This document shows, one piece after another, positions 18,701 to 27,535 of a DNA stretch of 64,000 nt. Both the position numbers and the translations under genes were made by a program. Where the stretch lies: assembly GCF_041435195.1 (NCBI RefSeq), contig NZ_CP108106.1, positions 868,001-932,000 of the forward strand, read 5' to 3'. The number at the start of each line of letters is the position of its first letter. Position 1 is the stretch's first letter. Under the pieces are notes generated by a model that saw only the letters and a program-made list of their open reading frames with translations, was not told the origin of the DNA and did not search any database. The stretch is from Streptomyces sp. NBC_00224. GTDB lineage: Bacteria > Actinomycetota > Actinomycetes > Streptomycetales > Streptomycetaceae.

Positions 18701-19713
18701 GCACCCGCATCGAACTGCGGCTCGGCGACAGCATGGACTCGATGGTGAACATGCGCGCCGCCGCATCCGTGCCGGCGATCCCCGGCCGGGGCCTCACCGA
18801 CACCCGCCACCACTTCCTCACCGCGCTGCCCCGCCTCGACGGCGAGGCGGACGCGGCGACTCTCGGCGCGGGCGTGGCCGACGCGGTCGCGCGGATCCGC
18901 GAGGCCTGGCCGGGCGCCCCCGCCCCGCAGGTGCGCACCCTGCCCGCCGTCCTCCCCCGCACCGAACTCCCCGACGCGCGTGTGGTCGAGGGCGATCTGC
19001 GGCTGCCGATCGGTCTGGAGGGCGAGCGGCTCGGCACGTTCGTCCACGACTTCGGGCAGACCCCCCACCTGCTGGTCGTGGGCGACGCCGAGACCGGCAA
19101 GAGCAACCTGCTGCGCGGGGTGTGCCGGGCGGTCGCCGAGCGGTACACACCGGAGGAGGCCCGGGTGCTGCTCGTGGACTACCGGCGCGGCCTGCTGGAG
19201 AGCGTGCCCGAGTCGCACCGGCTCGGCCACGCCGTCTCGGTCGACATCCTCAAGCAGGCCGTGGAGGGGGTGGCACGGGCCATGCGCGACCGGCTGCCCG
19301 GCCAGGACATCACCGCCGCCCGGCTCAAAAAGCGCGACTGGTGGACCGGCCCGCAGCTGTTCCTGGTGGTCGACGACTACGACATGGTCGCCGGATCCGG
19401 GCTCTCCAACCACTTCGGCCCGCTCCTCGACTACCTGGCGCAGGGCAGCGAGATCGGCCTGCACCTGGTGGTGGCCCGCAGTGCGAACGGGGCCGCGCGC
19501 GCCATGAACGACCCGCTGCTGCGCTCACTCCTGGAGGTCAACACCCCGGCCGCCCTGCTGTCCTGCCCGCCCTCCGAGGGTTATCTGTTCGGCAACACCA
19601 AGCCGCGCCAACTCCCGGTCGGCCGCGCCCAGTTGATCACCCGCCGGGGCATCACCCAGGTGCAGACCGCTCTCGACGAGGCAACCCAGGAGCAGACCTC
19701 CGGACGCTGGTGA
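15739..19713 (+). CDS. eccC: Type VII secretion ATPase EccC (three FtsK/SpoIIIE domains)
   Basis: 1,324 residues from the TTG at 15739; MSVVLIKRPPRR is the family N-terminus and AGGAAGG lies about nine bases upstream, so the longer open frame is not used. Two transmembrane helices lie at about 40-85. Three FtsK-type ATPase domains follow, with P-loops at 482 (GATGSGKSE), 829 (GGPQSGKST) and 1115 (GDAETGKSN). The first Walker B (FVVVDEF) is intact; the second (FLVIDGWG) lacks the acidic pair and the third has DD, as commonly seen where only domain 1 hydrolyses ATP efficiently. It is a single-chain EccC, not split into Ca/Cb. It binds WXG100 C-terminal signals and powers export. Confidence 0.96.
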   Translation: MSVVLIKRPPRRLGPEMPDGELSLQEPPSLPETQSAMGNMVTYMPMALSSLGMVLIFLRPGEGGGPLMYVAIGLMAVSAVGMLVSQIIRSSGDRKRQLRAERRDYLRYLSISRRRIRKLVAQQRAAQSWLHPEPAALWSLVRTARLWERHATHDDFAEVRIALGEQRLGVTLTPLSTKPVEDLEPLCAHALRRFIKAYATIPDQPVALYLRGYARVLVHGDPSTAAALTRSLIGQLTVLHAPQDLRIVVVADDERRADWEWVKWLPHALHPSETDGLGPVRLVTDSPAGVERLLGGEFTDRPPFEPGAQPHADEPYYVVILDTPHVPAELRLLAEGYRNCAVLDVAGALPWRPGRHVLRLRATPGRLEMVRTDRSGKENTTFLGLPDQLGPRRSRALARLLSPYRMGVTADTGEALTTDVQLTSLLGISDLRGMDVAAVQNARGGEARLRVPLGVSGDGAPIALDIKESAQGGMGPHGMLIGATGSGKSELLRTLVLALALSHSSETLNFVLVDFKGGATFLGLDTLPHTSAVITNLADEAALVERMKDALHGELIRRQELLRAAGNHTSALEYEAARAAGADLDPLPTLFVVVDEFSELLAAHKDFMDLFVMIGRLGRSLGVHLLLASQRLDEGRMHQLESHLSYRIALRTFSAMESRGVLGVPDAYQLPPVPGSGILKRDTGALVRFKAAYVSGAYRGARRVAQSAVADQVVPYRTEWSAPTAPPVPAAEPEKESTDSLLAVAVGRLRDVGPPAHTVWLPPLDTPPTLDTLLPALHTDPVRGLGADIPTGRPVLTVPLGIVDHPFEQTREPLLADLSGAGGHLAVAGGPQSGKSTLLRSLILALALTHTPREVQFYCLDFGGGTLNSLRDLPHVGGVTGRLDLERVERTLAEVNHLVARRERQFQELGIESMADLRARRAAGELPDEPYGDVFLVIDGWGTVRQDFMDIMPMFTTLASRGLNYGVHLVIASTRWAEIGTALRDQLGTRIELRLGDSMDSMVNMRAAASVPAIPGRGLTDTRHHFLTALPRLDGEADAATLGAGVADAVARIREAWPGAPAPQVRTLPAVLPRTELPDARVVEGDLRLPIGLEGERLGTFVHDFGQTPHLLVVGDAETGKSNLLRGVCRAVAERYTPEEARVLLVDYRRGLLESVPESHRLGHAVSVDILKQAVEGVARAMRDRLPGQDITAARLKKRDWWTGPQLFLVVDDYDMVAGSGLSNHFGPLLDYLAQGSEIGLHLVVARSANGAARAMNDPLLRSLLEVNTPAALLSCPPSEGYLFGNTKPRQLPVGRAQLITRRGITQVQTALDEATQEQTSGRW

Positions 19714-19728
19714 CCGCACCGCCACCAC

Positions 19729-19773
19729 ACGCCCGCCGGCAGGGGACCACACGGGTCTCCTGCCGGCGGGCGT
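19729..19773 (+). terminator. Strong hairpin after eccC
   Basis: A perfect 15-bp inverted repeat (ACGCCCGCCGGCAGG and its complement) with a 15-base loop begins 15 bp after the eccC stop. It separates eccC from the convergent mycosin-like gene and can act in both directions. There is no clear U-tract, as is common in Streptomyces. Confidence 0.7.
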
Positions 19774-19851
19774 CTGCCTGCGACCGGCTCCGAGCGCGTA
19801 CGGAGGGGCTGCTCAGTCGCAGTCCGTCCGCACGGCCGCCGACGAGCGTTC

Positions 19852-21063
19852 TCAGCCCGCGCGGCCCGGACGCCAGCCGCGCCGCCGCGCCCGGGGCAGT
19901 ACCACGGCGGCACCCGCCACCAGCGCGGTCACCGCGGCCGCCGACCCGGCGACGACCAGGGCTTGGCGCGGACCGTCGGCCGAGGCCCGGCGGGCCAGGG
20001 CGGGCGGAGCCGCCGCTCCGGACGCGTTCGCCGCGCGCTCGCCGTCCACCGCCGTGGCGGCGATCGCCTGGACGGGGTCGAGGGCCGCACCACCGGACGG
20101 GCCGTAGCTGGTGCCCGTGAGGCGCCGCCGCAGCTGATCCGCCGTCAGATCCGGTTGGCGCGCCAGGACCAGGGCGGCCGTGCCCGCCACGAACGCGGTC
20201 GCCACCGCGTCACCGCTCCCGGTGAACTGGCCCGGCCCACCGGGCCCCGGCCCGGTCACCGCCACGCCGGGCGCGGTCAGCGCGCCCGCGACGGCCACCT
20301 TGCCGCCGGCCCGCGCGGGCGGCGCCCCGTCCGGCCCCACGGCGGACACCGCGAGCACACCGGGCAGGGCCGCCGGGTAGGACGGGCCCTGCCCCTGACC
20401 CGCCGGATCGGCCGGCGCCACGATCAGCACGCCCTTGTCCCGGGCTTCACGCACCGCGCTCTTCAGATCCTCGGAGGCCTCGGTGACCCCGAGCGCCACG
20501 GCGATGATCCGCACCCCGGCGCCGGTGCCCGCCCGGATCGCCTTGGCCAGCGCCTGCGCACTCGTCGCGCCCTTTCGGTCGGTGGCCCGCACCGCGAGCA
20601 CCCGGGCCCCCGGCGCGACGCCGGCCGCCCGCACGCCGTCCACCTGCCGGCCCACCACGACACCGGCAAAAAACGTACCGTGCCCCACACAGTCGTCGCC
20701 GGCGCTGCCGCCCGCCACCACATCGGGCCCCGCGACGACTTGGCCTTCCAGCGCCGGCACCTTCGCGGGCGCCGCGCCGGTGTCCACCACGGCCACCGTG
20801 ACCCCGGCGCCACGGCTGAGCCGCCAGGCACCCTCCAGATCCAACGCCGCCTGAGCCCAGGGGAGTTGGTCCGTCTTCTTGGCGGAGGCAGGGGTGCATC
20901 CCTGGCCGTCTTCGAGCGTCGAGGGCACCGGCGGCAGGGAGACGTTGTCGCGGGCGGCCGCCTGGGTGGCCCCGGCGAGCGGAACGAGCAGGGCCGGCAG
21001 GAGAAGCGCGGCGGCCGCCGCCCGCCGGGGGCCGCGCCCACCGGCTCGCACAGAAGATCGCAT
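19852..21063 (-). CDS. mycP: Mycosin-like S8 protease, predicted inactive
   Basis: 403 residues with a signal peptide (about 1-38), a subtilisin fold and a C-terminal transmembrane helix (about 370-392), the MycP layout. Asp94 (VAVVDTGA) and His128 (CVGHGTFFAG) of the triad are present. At the nucleophile block the sequence is GSGDAVATAFVAG, so the usual GTS is GDA and position 286 is Ala. The oxyanion Asn is also missing (IVAPADPAG). Family members cleave substrates and independently stabilise the secretion complex; this one can probably do only the second. It lies 33 bp after the fusion ATPase gene in the same orientation. Confidence 0.85.
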   Translation of the reverse strand: MRSSVRAGGRGPRRAAAAALLLPALLVPLAGATQAAARDNVSLPPVPSTLEDGQGCTPASAKKTDQLPWAQAALDLEGAWRLSRGAGVTVAVVDTGAAPAKVPALEGQVVAGPDVVAGGSAGDDCVGHGTFFAGVVVGRQVDGVRAAGVAPGARVLAVRATDRKGATSAQALAKAIRAGTGAGVRIIAVALGVTEASEDLKSAVREARDKGVLIVAPADPAGQGQGPSYPAALPGVLAVSAVGPDGAPPARAGGKVAVAGALTAPGVAVTGPGPGGPGQFTGSGDAVATAFVAGTAALVLARQPDLTADQLRRRLTGTSYGPSGGAALDPVQAIAATAVDGERAANASGAAAPPALARRASADGPRQALVVAGSAAAVTALVAGAAVVLPRARRRGWRPGRAG

Positions 21064-21096
21064 GGTAGGAACCCAATCACACCCCGCGCACGCGCG

Positions 21097-24000
21097 TCAC
21101 CGTGGACCGGGCTCTCCTCCCGCCAGGTCCTGGGGCAGCAGGCTCCGCAGATCCTCGACACCCGCCCGCGGCGTCCGTGAGAGCCGTCCCGCCTGACGGG
21201 TCACCATGCCCTCCAGGACCCGCCGGGCCTCCCGGGCGTTACCGAAGGCCCGGTCGCGGGGCAGTGCGGCGAAGTGTTCCCGTACGGCCGTGAGAGCGTC
21301 GGGCGTCAGCTCGTAGCCTGCCGTCTCGGCCTGCTTGCGTACGACGGAGACCAGTTCGTCGTCGCTGTAGTCGGCGAAATGGACCTGCCGCGAGAACCGG
21401 CTGCCGAGGCCGGGGTTGGAGGCCAGGAAGCGTCCCATGGACTCCGTGTACCCGGCGGCCACGACCACCACCTCGTCCCGGTGGTCCTCCATCAGCTTGA
21501 CGAGGGTGTCGACCGCCTCCTGGCCGAAGTCCTGACCCTGTCCTCCCTCGGGGGTGAGGGTGTAGGCCTCGTCGATGAACAGCACTCCGCCCCGCGCCCG
21601 CTCGAAGGCCTCCTTGGTGAGCTGGGCGGTGTGCCCGACGTACCGGCCGACCAGGTCCGCCCGCGCCACCTCGATGAGCTGACCGCGCGTCACCACACCG
21701 AGGGCCGCCAGGAGTTCGGCGTACAGTCGGGCCACCGTCGTCTTGCCGGTGCCCGGGGAGCCCGCGAACACCAGGTGGTGGCCGACGGCCGGCGCGGGCA
21801 GGCCCGCCGCCCGCCTGCGCCGCCCCAGCTCCAGCAGATTCACCAGGTCCTGCACGTCCGACTTGACCGCCGCGAGACCCACCAGGGAGTGCAACTGCTC
21901 CAGGATCTTCGCGGAGCGGGCCCCGTCCTCGGGCACACCGCCGCCCGCCGGTTCACTCGCGCGCTCCGACACGTCCTGCGGCAGCAGCAGCGTCAACGCG
22001 TCCTCGTTCACATCGGCTACCGTCGCGAGGCGCAGCGCCTGCCTGTCCACCATCTCCTCGAACACCTTGCGGGCGGCGCGGCCGTTGCCGAAGGTCTCCC
22101 CCCGGGGCATGTCCTCGAAGTGGCCCTCCAGGGCATGCACAGTCCGCTCGGTGAGCGTGTAGTGGTGCGCCGCGCACATGGTGCGCACGATGGTCACCAG
22201 CTCCTGCACCGAGTAGTTCGCGAACTCGACCGTGCGGCTGAACCGCGAGGACAGACCGGCGTTGGAGCCGAGGAAGCGCTGCATCTGCGGCCCGTACCCG
22301 GCGGCCACCACCACGACGTCGTCGCGGTGGTCCTCCATCAGTTTCACGAGGGTGTCCACCGCCTCCTGGCCGAAGTCGGGCCCGGTGCCCGTGCCGTCCT
22401 GGGTGAGCGTGTACGCCTCGTCGACGAACAGGACCCCGCCGAGCGCCTTCTGGAACATCTCGGTGGTCTTGATAGCGGTGCCGCCCACGATCTGCGCCAC
22501 CAGGTCGGCGCGCGACACCTCCACGAGGTGGCCGCTGCGCAGCACCCCCAGATCCGCGAGGATCGCCCCGTACAGCCGGGCCACGGTCGTCTTACCGGTG
22601 CCGGGCGGTCCGGCGAAGACGAGGTGACGGGCCGTCGAGGGGGCCGGAAGCCCGGCCTCCAGCCGTCGGCGCACCAGCCGGTTGAGATTGACCAGCGTCA
22701 GCACCTGCTGTTTGACCGCCTCCAGGCCGACCAGGGCCTGCAGTTCGCCGAGCGGGCCCTGCTGTCCGGCCTCTCCCCCCGATGCGGCACCCCGCTCGTC
22801 GGCGTCCGCCACGGGCGCCGCCAGGGGGCCGTTGTCGGCTCCGGCCCATACGTCGGGCCGGGCGTTGCTCCGGCTGACGAGGTCGTCGACGGCCAGCCGG
22901 GGAGCGTCCACCGGGGCCCGCAGCCCGGCGCCGCGGTTGTCCCGGACGGTGCATCCCGTGACCCCGACCGCCTCGGTACTGTCCACACGGATGCCGTCAC
23001 CGGCGTTGTCCGCGACCTCGCAACCGCCGAGCGTGGCCCACCCGCCAGCGGCCACCACCACGCCGGCCGCCCCGTTGCCGTGGATACGCACCCGGGAGGC
23101 GGCGAGCGCCCCGCCGTGCTCGATCAGCGCGCCCTCGCGGCCCGAACCCGTCAGCTCGCCGTCGCGCACGGTGCAGCGGCCGTCCGCGCCGACCGACACG
23201 GCCGCGTCCTTGGCCGCCCGTACGACGGTCCGTCCGACGAACGGGTCTCCCCCGCCCGTCACCCGCAGTCCGGCCCGCCCGGCGCCGCTGATCTCACTCT
23301 CCTCGATCCGGCCGCGCCCTTCGCCGCTCACCTCCACACCGTGGCCCCCCACGGCGCTCACGGCGGCCCGGCGCAGCAGGGGGTTGGCTCCGCCCTGGAT
23401 CAGCACGCCGCCGCCGCGCATGTCACGCACGTCCGGCCGGTCGAACTCGGCGACGCACTCCTCGGTGAGACAGATGCCGACCCCCTCGCCCCCGCGCACG
23501 GTGAGCCGGTCGAAGCCCGGCCCCGCGAAGCCTCCCACCCACACTCCGGCGTCGCCGCCCGCCGTCACCACACACTCCTCGAACAGCCCGCGCGCCCGCC
23601 CGGTGACCCGTATCCCGTTGCCACCGGTCCGTTCGGTGGAGCACCGCGCGAGGCGGGGGTCGCTGCCCTCGTCCACCACGATGCCGTGCCCGGCGATGTG
23701 CTGGAAACCGCAGTCCTCCAGCACGGCCCGGCCGGTGGTGGCCACATAGGCGCCGACGGCCGCGTCCCTGACCACCGTACGCAGCACGCGGGTGGCGCTG
23801 GCCTGCTCCAGCGCTATGCCCGGCTTGTCGGTGGCGGAGACCGTGCAGTCCTCGACAGTGCCCCGCCCCGTGCCGTTGGCGAGCACACCGTTGCCCCGCG
23901 CGTCACGGATCACACAGCGCCGTATCCACGGATCGGCGTCCTCACTGATCACCAGACCGGACGTGCCGAGGTGTTCGACGACACAGTCCTCGATGACACT

Positions 24001-24435
24001 GCGCGCGTCGGCGGTGTCGACGATCCCGGCGCCCGCGGGGTTGACCACCCGGCAGTCCCGCATCGCCAGCGACCCTTGTCCGCGGGCGAGGACGGCGGTC
24101 CAGCCCGCGCCGATGATCTCGCACCTCTCCAGCGCGACCTGCCCCCGGGCGACATCCAGTGCGGGCAGCTCCTCGTCCTGCCCCCGCACGGTCAGACCGG
24201 AGAGCTTGGCCGCCTCGGCAGCCACCGTGAGCGCGCCGCCGCGCGGCAGCACCAACTCGACGGTGCCGGGCCCCTCCTCCGCCACAATGGTGACCACCTG
24301 CGAGATGACCAGGCTCTCCTCGTACCGGCCGGGCCGCACGGAGATCACCGCACCCGGGCCCACCCGCGCCAGCGCCGCACCGAGAGTGGTGCAGTCGTCG
24401 TCCTCGGCCCGGCCGACCGTCTGATGGGACCTCAC
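21097..24435 (-). CDS. Beta-helix plus tandem EccA/CbxX-type AAA+ ATPase
   Basis: 1,112 residues from the GTG at 24435, chosen for the GGAGGAAGG upstream. Residues about 20-540 are a right-handed parallel beta-helix made of many short turns with G-x-G-I/V patterns (SGLVISEDADPWIRRCVI, GHGIVVDEGSDPRLARC). Two CbxX/EccA-type AAA+ domains follow with P-loops at 609 (GPPGTGKTT) and 892 (GSPGTGKTT), each with a DEAYTLT Walker B and SRFSR arginine-finger region. EccA-type ATPases act on ESX substrates in the cytosol. The beta-helix may recognise cargo. The gene lies upstream of mycP and is divergent from the SARP regulator. Confidence 0.9.
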   Translation of the reverse strand: MRSHQTVGRAEDDDCTTLGAALARVGPGAVISVRPGRYEESLVISQVVTIVAEEGPGTVELVLPRGGALTVAAEAAKLSGLTVRGQDEELPALDVARGQVALERCEIIGAGWTAVLARGQGSLAMRDCRVVNPAGAGIVDTADARSVIEDCVVEHLGTSGLVISEDADPWIRRCVIRDARGNGVLANGTGRGTVEDCTVSATDKPGIALEQASATRVLRTVVRDAAVGAYVATTGRAVLEDCGFQHIAGHGIVVDEGSDPRLARCSTERTGGNGIRVTGRARGLFEECVVTAGGDAGVWVGGFAGPGFDRLTVRGGEGVGICLTEECVAEFDRPDVRDMRGGGVLIQGGANPLLRRAAVSAVGGHGVEVSGEGRGRIEESEISGAGRAGLRVTGGGDPFVGRTVVRAAKDAAVSVGADGRCTVRDGELTGSGREGALIEHGGALAASRVRIHGNGAAGVVVAAGGWATLGGCEVADNAGDGIRVDSTEAVGVTGCTVRDNRGAGLRAPVDAPRLAVDDLVSRSNARPDVWAGADNGPLAAPVADADERGAASGGEAGQQGPLGELQALVGLEAVKQQVLTLVNLNRLVRRRLEAGLPAPSTARHLVFAGPPGTGKTTVARLYGAILADLGVLRSGHLVEVSRADLVAQIVGGTAIKTTEMFQKALGGVLFVDEAYTLTQDGTGTGPDFGQEAVDTLVKLMEDHRDDVVVVAAGYGPQMQRFLGSNAGLSSRFSRTVEFANYSVQELVTIVRTMCAAHHYTLTERTVHALEGHFEDMPRGETFGNGRAARKVFEEMVDRQALRLATVADVNEDALTLLLPQDVSERASEPAGGGVPEDGARSAKILEQLHSLVGLAAVKSDVQDLVNLLELGRRRRAAGLPAPAVGHHLVFAGSPGTGKTTVARLYAELLAALGVVTRGQLIEVARADLVGRYVGHTAQLTKEAFERARGGVLFIDEAYTLTPEGGQGQDFGQEAVDTLVKLMEDHRDEVVVVAAGYTESMGRFLASNPGLGSRFSRQVHFADYSDDELVSVVRKQAETAGYELTPDALTAVREHFAALPRDRAFGNAREARRVLEGMVTRQAGRLSRTPRAGVEDLRSLLPQDLAGGEPGPR

Positions 24436-24648
24436 GCGAACCCTTCCTCCCCAAGTCACCCCGCCGGCCACGGCATCGCCCCAGCCACCCTCATCATGCC
24501 TGCTCACCCGCACACTTGTCCCCGGAGCACTGTGCGGTCATTCCGTCACACAATGATCAATTACGCTGGTGAGCGCTGTACCGCAACCGCGGTCACGCCC
24601 CCGTGGCCCGGTCCCGAGCCCAGGTTCCCGCTCATGAGAGGCATCCGC

Positions 24649-27459
24649 ATGCCCCCCTGCGAGACAACCGTCAGTTCAGCACCCCACCGGTCACCCGCAC
24701 CCCGGGGTGCGGCGATGCTGACGATCCGGGTGCTCGGTGAGGTCGGGGCGCGGCTCGACGGCCAGGCGGTCCCGCTCGGCGGCCCGCAGCAGCGTGCCGT
24801 ACTGGCCATGCTCGCCCTGCGCTCCCCCGAAGTCGTCGCGGTCGGCGAACTGGTGGCCGGGGTGTTCGGCAAGGAGCCACCGGCCCGCGCGGTCGGCATG
24901 ATCCGCACCTACGTCGCCCAGCTGCGCAAGCAGCTGGACCCGGAGCGCGCCAACCACGCCAAGTCCCAGGTGATCGTCGCGGCCAGCGGCGGCTACCGGC
25001 TGGCCCTGCCCGCCGAGGCACTCGACGCGGCCGAGTTCGACCGTCTCGTGGAGTCCACCGGGCAGCTGAGGGCGGGCGAGGACGATACCGAGATACGGGA
25101 CGTCCTCGGACGCGCCCTCGCACTGTGGCACGGCGAGCCGCTCACCGGGCTCCCCGGCCCGTACGCGGAGGCACAGCGCCGACGGCTCGCGGAGAGCAGG
25201 ACGGCCGCGGCCGAGCGCGCGGCCGGATGCGACCTGGCGCTGGGCCACCACACCGAGACCGTCCCCCGCCTCACCGCCCTGGTGGCCGAGAACCCCTTGC
25301 GCGAGGGGCTGCACGAACTGCTGATGCTCGCCCTGTACCGCTGCGGGCGCCAGACCGACGCCCTGGAGGCCTACACCTCGGTGCGGCGCACCCTGGTCGA
25401 CGAACTGGGCGTCGAGCCGGGCCCCCGACTCCAGGACCTCCACTCCCGCATCCTCAGCGGCGACCCGGGGCTGCTGCCCCCAGTGCCGTGCTCCCCCGCC
25501 CCCACACCGCCGAAGCCCGAGACACCCCGGCCGCCCGCGCCCGCCGCCCGCCCCCGCGCGCTGCTGCCGCGCCGACCGGCCGGCTTCACCGGCCGCGCCA
25601 CGCAACTCGCCGCCCTCGACGCGATGCTCGCCGAGGCCCACGACCCCGCGGTGTGCCTGGTGACCGGGCCGGCCGGAATCGGCAAGACCGCGTTCGTGTC
25701 CCACTGGGTCCACCGGGCCGCGGACCGCTTCCCGGACGGCGTGCTCTTCGTCGACCTGGACGGCTTCACCGACACCGCGCCCCCCGCCGACCCGGCGTCG
25801 GTCATCCGGGACTTCCTCGTGGCCCTGGGCATCGCCCCCGACGACATCCCGGAGAACCCGCGCGCCGCCGAAGGGCTCTACCGCTCCCTGCTCGACGGCC
25901 GCCGCGTCCTGGTCGTCCTCGACAACGCACGCTCCTCCACCCAGGTACGCCCGCTCCTGCCCGCCACCGACGGCTCCGTCACCGTCATCACCAGCCGCAA
26001 CCGCCTGTCCGGCCTGGTGGCCAGCGACTGCGCCCGCCCGCTGCCCCTGGACCGCCTCGCCTCGCACGAGGGCACCGGCGTGCTGCGCGCGGTCCTGGGC
26101 GAGCGGCGGGTCACGGCCGAACCCGAGGCCGCCCTGCGCCTGGTGGACCTGTGCGACGGCCTGCCCCTGGCGCTGCGGCTGGCCGGGGCCCGCCTCGCCT
26201 CCCGCCCCGGCCGCTCCCTGTACGACGCCGCCGAGGAACTGCGCGACGAACGCCGCAGGCTCTCCCTGCTCACCACCGACGACCTGGACTTCGTATCGGT
26301 CCTACGGCTGAGCCTGCGCCCCCTCACCCCGCGCGCCGACAACCTCTTCCGGCAACTGGCGCACCACATCGGCCCGGACATCGACGAGAGCGCCGTGGCG
26401 GCGCTGGCCGGGTGCGACATGGAGAGCGGCCGCACGGCCCTGGACCAGCTGGTCACCGCCAACCTCGTGGACCAGCGGGCGGACGGCCGCTACGCCCTGC
26501 ACGACCTGGTACGGCTCTTCGCGCGTTCCCTGTCCTCCGGGGGCCACCCGGACGGGCTGCTGCGGCTGCTCGACCACTACCTGTGCGGCGCGCTGGCCGC
26601 CGCGACCGCCGCCGAGCAAGGCAGCCAGCCCTGCTGCCGACTGCCCGAGGACGTCCACCCACCCGTCATGCCGTTCGCCTTCGCCGACCGCGCCGCCGCC
26701 ATGCGCTGGTACGGCATCGAGCGACGCAACATCGTCGCGGCCACCGCCGCCGCGGCCACCGCAGGGCACCCCGACCGCGCCTGGCGCCTGGGCGTACTTC
26801 TCTGGCCCCTGATGGTGCAGCAGCCCCGCGCCGACTGGGAGCCGACCCTCGGCCACGCCCTGGACGCGGCCGTCCAACTGGGCGACCCGGACGCCGAGTC
26901 ACGCGTACGCACGCTGCTCGGCTGGATACTCAGCGACGGCGGACACCACCGCGAGGCCCTGACCCATCTGGTGCACGCCCCCCGTCTTGCCCGGCTGGCC
27001 GGGGACCTGCCGGGCGAGGCGCTCGCGCTGATCAACCTGGCGCACGCGCACGAGCAGTTGGACGACCCGGTGGCGGCGGTCGCCGGGTTCGCGCGGGCCG
27101 CCGCACTCGTTCGGGACGCCGGCCACCCCCACACCGAGATGCTCACGCTCTACCACCTGGCCCGCCACCACCTCCTGGACCACCGCCCCCAGGAGGCGCT
27201 CGACCACGCGCGCCACGCTCTCACCCTCGCCCCGCCGCACGAGGTCGCCGCCCGCCGCGCCATGCTGCTGGACATCTGCGGGCAGAGCCTGCTCGCCATG
27301 GGCCGACCCGTCGAGGCACGCGACCACTTCGAGCGGGCCCACCGGCTGGCCGAACAGGAGGGATACACCGAACTCGCGGCCGAGTGCCTGACTCGGGCGG
27401 CCGCCGTGCGGAACGAGCACCCCCGCTCAGCGCGGACCGCAGGGGTTCACTCGGCCTGA
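24649..27459 (+). CDS. AfsR-like SARP regulator with NB-ARC and TPR domains
   Basis: About 936 residues. A winged-helix DNA-binding domain (MLTIRVLGEVGARLDG, GGPQQRAVLAMLAL) is followed by a bacterial transcriptional-activation helical domain up to about residue 270, and a Pro linker. An NB-ARC ATPase follows with its P-loop at about 340 (TGPAGIGKTAF) and GLPLALRLAG, then helical TPR-like repeats to the end. The start at 24649 has GAGAGG at seven bases; an alternative ATG at 24715 begins exactly at the fold. AfsR-type proteins activate gene clusters, and this one is divergent from the secretion ATPase gene, so it could control the locus. That link is inference. Confidence 0.88.
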   Translation: MPPCETTVSSAPHRSPAPRGAAMLTIRVLGEVGARLDGQAVPLGGPQQRAVLAMLALRSPEVVAVGELVAGVFGKEPPARAVGMIRTYVAQLRKQLDPERANHAKSQVIVAASGGYRLALPAEALDAAEFDRLVESTGQLRAGEDDTEIRDVLGRALALWHGEPLTGLPGPYAEAQRRRLAESRTAAAERAAGCDLALGHHTETVPRLTALVAENPLREGLHELLMLALYRCGRQTDALEAYTSVRRTLVDELGVEPGPRLQDLHSRILSGDPGLLPPVPCSPAPTPPKPETPRPPAPAARPRALLPRRPAGFTGRATQLAALDAMLAEAHDPAVCLVTGPAGIGKTAFVSHWVHRAADRFPDGVLFVDLDGFTDTAPPADPASVIRDFLVALGIAPDDIPENPRAAEGLYRSLLDGRRVLVVLDNARSSTQVRPLLPATDGSVTVITSRNRLSGLVASDCARPLPLDRLASHEGTGVLRAVLGERRVTAEPEAALRLVDLCDGLPLALRLAGARLASRPGRSLYDAAEELRDERRRLSLLTTDDLDFVSVLRLSLRPLTPRADNLFRQLAHHIGPDIDESAVAALAGCDMESGRTALDQLVTANLVDQRADGRYALHDLVRLFARSLSSGGHPDGLLRLLDHYLCGALAAATAAEQGSQPCCRLPEDVHPPVMPFAFADRAAAMRWYGIERRNIVAATAAAATAGHPDRAWRLGVLLWPLMVQQPRADWEPTLGHALDAAVQLGDPDAESRVRTLLGWILSDGGHHREALTHLVHAPRLARLAGDLPGEALALINLAHAHEQLDDPVAAVAGFARAAALVRDAGHPHTEMLTLYHLARHHLLDHRPQEALDHARHALTLAPPHEVAARRAMLLDICGQSLLAMGRPVEARDHFERAHRLAEQEGYTELAAECLTRAAAVRNEHPRSARTAGVHSA

Positions 27460-27535
27460 GGCCCCCGGCGGGGGCACGGCGACGACGCTCTACCGCCGCC
27501 GCCAAGCCCGCCCGGTCCGTCCCACCGGCGACGCG

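Noticed and set aside
16594..19464. Minus-strand ORFs of 318 and 622 codons over eccC
   Set aside because: Shadows of the EccC frame, which carries three P-loops; the minus frames have none.
21274..24648. Plus-strand extension of the SARP gene back to 21274
   Set aside because: The upstream part is antisense to the beta-helix/AAA+ gene and shows no domain; the SARP fold begins at about 24715.
27461..27475. Small GC hairpin after the SARP gene
   Set aside because: Five-base stem only; too weak to call a terminator.
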